Below are positions 61,284-64,000 of a DNA stretch of 64,000 nt, in pieces. The first letter of the stretch is position 1. Each line of letters opens with the position of its first letter. Position numbers and translations under genes: made by a program. The notes beneath the pieces were generated by a model. The model made no database searches and was not told the origin of the DNA. It worked only from the letters and a program-made list of their open reading frames with translations. This DNA is from Pseudomonas baetica (GTDB lineage Bacteria; Pseudomonadota; Gammaproteobacteria; Pseudomonadales; Pseudomonadaceae), in assembly GCF_019733355.1 (NCBI RefSeq), contig NZ_JAIHLQ010000008.1, forward strand, positions 124,001 through 188,000. The letters run 5' to 3'.

Positions 61284-63842
61284 TCAGTAAACGTCCCTGC
61301 GATAACGTCCCTGTTCGATCAGACGTTCGACTTCGGCGGCGCCGAGGATGTCGTTGAGTGCCTGGTCCACGCCTGATGCCATTCCCTGCAAGCTGCCACA
61401 GATATAGATGACAGCACCGTCGGCCAACCATTTTTTCAGGTCATCAGCCGATTCACGCAAGCGATCCTGCACATAAACCTTCTCAACCTGATCCCGCGAA
61501 AACGCTAGGTCCAGCCGCTCCAGATCGCCGTTGATCAACCACTCCTCCAGCTCCGCTCGACAGAGGAAGTCGTGTTCACGATTACGCTCGCCAAACAGCA
61601 ACCACTGGCGCTGCTGACCGTCGGCGATGCGTGCCTTGAGCAAACTGCGTAGCCCGGCAAGGCCCGTGCCGTTGCCCAGCAGAATCATGGGCACTGGCTC
61701 GTTCGGCAAGTGGAAACCGCTGTTGCGGCGCACTCGCAGACTGATGCTGCCACCCAACGGCGCGTGTTCGGTCAGCCAGCCGGAACCGATGCCGAGGCTG
61801 CCATTGCCGTGTTGTTCCTGACGCACAATCAGCTCCAGCACGCCATCGGCGGGAATCGATGCAATCGAGTATTCGCGCATCGTCAGCGGCACCATCGCGT
61901 CGACCAGCGCCTGCGCATGCAGACCGACCAGATGCGCGCGGTGCTCCGGCAACTGACGGGTGGCGAGGGCGACTTCCAGCGGCTCTTCCAGGCCATTGAG
62001 GGTCACCTTGGTCTCGCCGCGAATACCGAGGCCGTCGAGGAAGTGTTCGATGGCCCAACCGCCGTTGCGTGGCAGCACCTCCACCAAATCACCCGCCAGC
62101 CAACTGCTGGTGTTCGGTGCGCTCAGAGCGATCAGAAAAACCGGCGAGCCGCTGCTGTCCGGGTTCATCCGCTCGCGGCGCAGCAGCGTCCAGTTGTCGT
62201 AGTTCGGCGCTTGCCAGGTGTCGACCGGCGCTTGCCCGGTGATCTGGCCGAGTTGGGTTTGCCAGTGACGCAGGGCGTAGGGATCAGCGCTGTCGACTTC
62301 CACGGGGGCGAACAAGGTCTTGGCGCCGTGCTCGCTCAGCCATTGCTGCAAGCGTCGAGCGAAGCCGCAGAAGTGCGGGTACTGGCGATCGCCAAGGCCC
62401 AGCACCGCATAGTTCAGGCTGTCGAGTGTCGCCGCGTGGCTGAGCACTTTGCGCTCGAAACCGCGGGCGCTGTCTGGCGCCTCGCCGTCGCCGAAGGTGC
62501 TGACGACAAACAATGCGTTGGCTGACTCACGCAAATCCTGCTCACTGACGTTTGCCAGCGGTTGCACGTTCACCGGCATCCCGGCGGCTTGCAATTGGCC
62601 TGCGCTCTGCCACGCCAGTTGCTCGGCGAAACCGCTCTGGCTGGCGAAACCGATCAACCACGAAGACGCACCGCCGGCCGGTTGTTCAAGGCCTTTGCGG
62701 GCATTGTTGATCTGTTGTTTCTTGCGGCGACGATCCAGGTACAACAACCATCCGGTGATGAAGAACAGCGGCATGCACACTGCGGCGAGCGTGATGATGA
62801 TCCGCCCGACAAGGCCGAAATAGCTGCCCACGTGCAGCGCATAAAGGCTGGTCAGCAATTGCGCCTTGAAACGCTTGTCGGCGTAGCGATCAACGCGTTT
62901 GACGATGCCGGTGGCCGGGTCGAGGGTGATCTGGTTCAGCGCGCGATCATGGGGCGAACGGTCGAGCAGGTAGAACACCGTCGCCGGTTGGCCAGCCACG
63001 GGCGGCATGCGGATGTTGTAGGCAGACAGGCCCGGGCCGGCGGCGCTGTAGATGCTGCTCCACATCGCGGCATAGTCGGCGGTCGGTGCCGGGCCTTGCG
63101 GCGCAGGCCCGCGACCACCGCGCACGCGCTCGTTTTGCGGTGCGTCGGAAAGCAGTTTGGTCAGGCCTTTGTTGTACCACTCGTACGACCACGACAACCC
63201 GGTCAACGCCAGCAGCAGATACACCAACAGGCACCAGGTTCCCGCCACGGAGTGCAGATCCCAATTGAAAGCGCGGCCCTTTTTCTTCCAGTCCAGGGTC
63301 AGCCACACGCGCCATTTGTTCCACTGGCGCGGCCAGCGCAGGTACAGGCCAGAGAGGCAGAAGAACAGCAGAATCAAGGTGCAGGCACCGGTGATGTTGC
63401 GCCCGGTGTCGCCCATGGCGAGGAAACGGTGCAGTTGCAGCATCAGGCCGAAGAAGTCCTGGCCGGTTGCGTCACCCTTGAACTCGGCGGTGTACGGATC
63501 GAAGTAGCGCATCTCGCCGCGACGTTGGCCTTTTGGCGGGGTGAAGAACACCTTTGCTGCGTTGCCGCTGTCGGTCTCGACCCAGAGCATCGAGACTTTC
63601 TTGCCCGAAGTGGCCTCGATGCGCTCCACCAGTTCGACCGGCGGCAGGACCCCGGCGACGTGTTTTTCCACCTGCAGCACCGACGGGTTCAGCGCTCGCA
63701 GGATTTCGTCCTGAAACGAATAGGCCGCACCGGTAATGCCCATCAAGGCCAGCACCAGCCCGGCAGTGATGCCAAAAAACCAGTGCAACTGGAACAGGGT
63801 TTTCTTTAACACGTCACTCGCCGTCCGTTCGGAAATTGTCAT
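61284..63842 (-). CDS. PepSY-domain flavodoxin/FAD reductase (PiuB/FpvG-like membrane oxidoreductase)
   Basis: A protein of about 852 residues. The N-terminal part is a PepSY-associated membrane region with helices near 17-40, 140-165, 190-215 and 345-370 and His residues in [11 protein letters not shown] and LHSVAGTW typical for heme or metal handling. A flavodoxin domain follows (about 405-540, [18 protein letters not shown] in order), then an FAD/NADP reductase module (REYSIASIP near 640, [33 protein letters not shown] near the end). This resembles CysJ-like reductases fused to PepSY, found beside siderophore receptors in Pseudomonas (PA4513/PiuB), where they may reduce ferric siderophores. 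The start is uncertain: ATG 63842 or 63854; neither has a clear ribosome binding site. Confidence 0.85.
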   Translation of the reverse strand: MTISERTASDVLKKTLFQLHWFFGITAGLVLALMGITGAAYSFQDEILRALNPSVLQVEKHVAGVLPPVELVERIEATSGKKVSMLWVETDSGNAAKVFFTPPKGQRRGEMRYFDPYTAEFKGDATGQDFFGLMLQLHRFLAMGDTGRNITGACTLILLFFCLSGLYLRWPRQWNKWRVWLTLDWKKKGRAFNWDLHSVAGTWCLLVYLLLALTGLSWSYEWYNKGLTKLLSDAPQNERVRGGRGPAPQGPAPTADYAAMWSSIYSAAGPGLSAYNIRMPPVAGQPATVFYLLDRSPHDRALNQITLDPATGIVKRVDRYADKRFKAQLLTSLYALHVGSYFGLVGRIIITLAAVCMPLFFITGWLLYLDRRRKKQQINNARKGLEQPAGGASSWLIGFASQSGFAEQLAWQSAGQLQAAGMPVNVQPLANVSEQDLRESANALFVVSTFGDGEAPDSARGFERKVLSHAATLDSLNYAVLGLGDRQYPHFCGFARRLQQWLSEHGAKTLFAPVEVDSADPYALRHWQTQLGQITGQAPVDTWQAPNYDNWTLLRRERMNPDSSGSPVFLIALSAPNTSSWLAGDLVEVLPRNGGWAIEHFLDGLGIRGETKVTLNGLEEPLEVALATRQLPEHRAHLVGLHAQALVDAMVPLTMREYSIASIPADGVLELIVRQEQHGNGSLGIGSGWLTEHAPLGGSISLRVRRNSGFHLPNEPVPMILLGNGTGLAGLRSLLKARIADGQQRQWLLFGERNREHDFLCRAELEEWLINGDLERLDLAFSRDQVEKVYVQDRLRESADDLKKWLADGAVIYICGSLQGMASGVDQALNDILGAAEVERLIEQGRYRRDVY

Positions 63843-63895
63843 CACGGCGCGCATTATGCCGTGGCTTATCGAGAAGCGTTCTTTATTACGCACAA

Positions 63896-63923
63896 AAGCC
63901 CCGTTCAACTGAGTGAACGGGGC
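63896..63923 (-). terminator. Terminator of a gene beyond the right edge
   Basis: On the minus strand GCCCCGTTC/GAACGGGGC is followed by TTTTGTG. It ends a transcript entering from outside the window and isolates the PepSY reductase gene from it. Confidence 0.8.
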
Positions 63924-63945
63924 CGTACCTTGCGGCGCATGCCTT

Positions 63946-63975
63946 GTGGGAGGGGGCTTGCTCCCGAATGCGCCA
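63946..63975. repeat. Single REP-like half-element near the right edge
   Basis: TTGTGGGAGGGGGCTTGCTC is a third REP-type element; its inverted partner, if any, lies beyond the window. Confidence 0.65.
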
Positions 63976-64000
63976 TGTCAGTCGATATCTATTTCACTGA

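Noticed and set aside
63843..63900. Fur box before the PepSY reductase gene
   Set aside because: Only fragments such as GATAAG and CATAATG; no 19-bp match to the Fur consensus.

Overview
The window reads as a chromosome segment of a Pseudomonas of the P. fluorescens group. Gene order follows, from memory, the P. aeruginosa blocks lld-smpB-fur-recN-grpE-dnaKJ-carAB-greA-ftsH-infB-pnp and nadC-ampDE-mcp. The tmRNA tag reads ANDETYGEYALAA, a perfect P. putida-type Cra site precedes fruBKA, and paired REP elements of fluorescent-pseudomonad type occur near the right end. I see no prophage, insertion sequence, CRISPR array or rRNA.

Layout. 1-1.1 kb: start of a DUF4214 protein (minus, cut by the window edge) and about 0.8 kb of apparently non-coding DNA with a 31-bp tandem repeat of palindromes. 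1.1-2.1 kb: tmRNA (ssrA) and a small exported protein. 2.1-10.8 kb: lactate locus, lldP-lutA-lutB-lutC-dld on the minus strand with divergent lldR and a perfect LldR-type palindrome between. 10.8-16.5 kb: smpB, an NSS transporter, ratA-rnfH, bamE, fur, and recN under a LexA box. 16.6-21.6 kb: grpE, dnaK, dnaJ, dapB with two near-consensus sigma32 promoters. 21.6-27.5 kb: carA (TTG start, attenuator-like leader), carB, greA, a DUF4149 membrane protein, yhbY. 27.6-33.9 kb: rlmE, ftsH, folP, glmM, tpiA, secG, tRNA-Leu. 33.9-43.1 kb: tRNA-fMet, rimP, nusA, infB, rbfA, truB, rpsO, pnp, tRNA-Thr. 43.1-45.2 kb: a coiled-coil periplasmic protein, a small acidic protein and nadC, at what looks like a synteny junction. 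45.4-51.3 kb: DUF1631 protein, ampD-ampE, a chemoreceptor. 51.4-59.5 kb: a zinc-ribbon membrane protein, tatD, cra and fruB-fruK-fruA. 59.5-64 kb: a PhoD-like phosphatase bracketed by REP pairs and a PepSY-flavodoxin reductase.

The genes group into housekeeping units: translation and RNA metabolism (metY-nusA-infB, rpsO-pnp, rlmE, yhbY, ssrA/smpB), protein folding and quality control (grpE-dnaK-dnaJ, ftsH, bamE, secG), nucleotide and cofactor supply (carAB, folP, nadC), cell-wall precursors and recycling (dapB, glmM, ampD), and two carbon-source modules each next to its own regulator (lactate/LldR and fructose/Cra).

Most of the window is conserved core genome. The less explained parts are regulatory or small: the 31-bp repeats, an intragenic copy of the LldR operator core, the carA leader with an overlapping reading frame, a 14-codon frame plus hairpin between infB and rbfA, a perfect hairpin abutting the DUF4149 start, and the serine-linked coiled-coil protein. 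I did not find a convincing new multi-gene system. All functional calls come from reading motifs and gene order; no database search was run.
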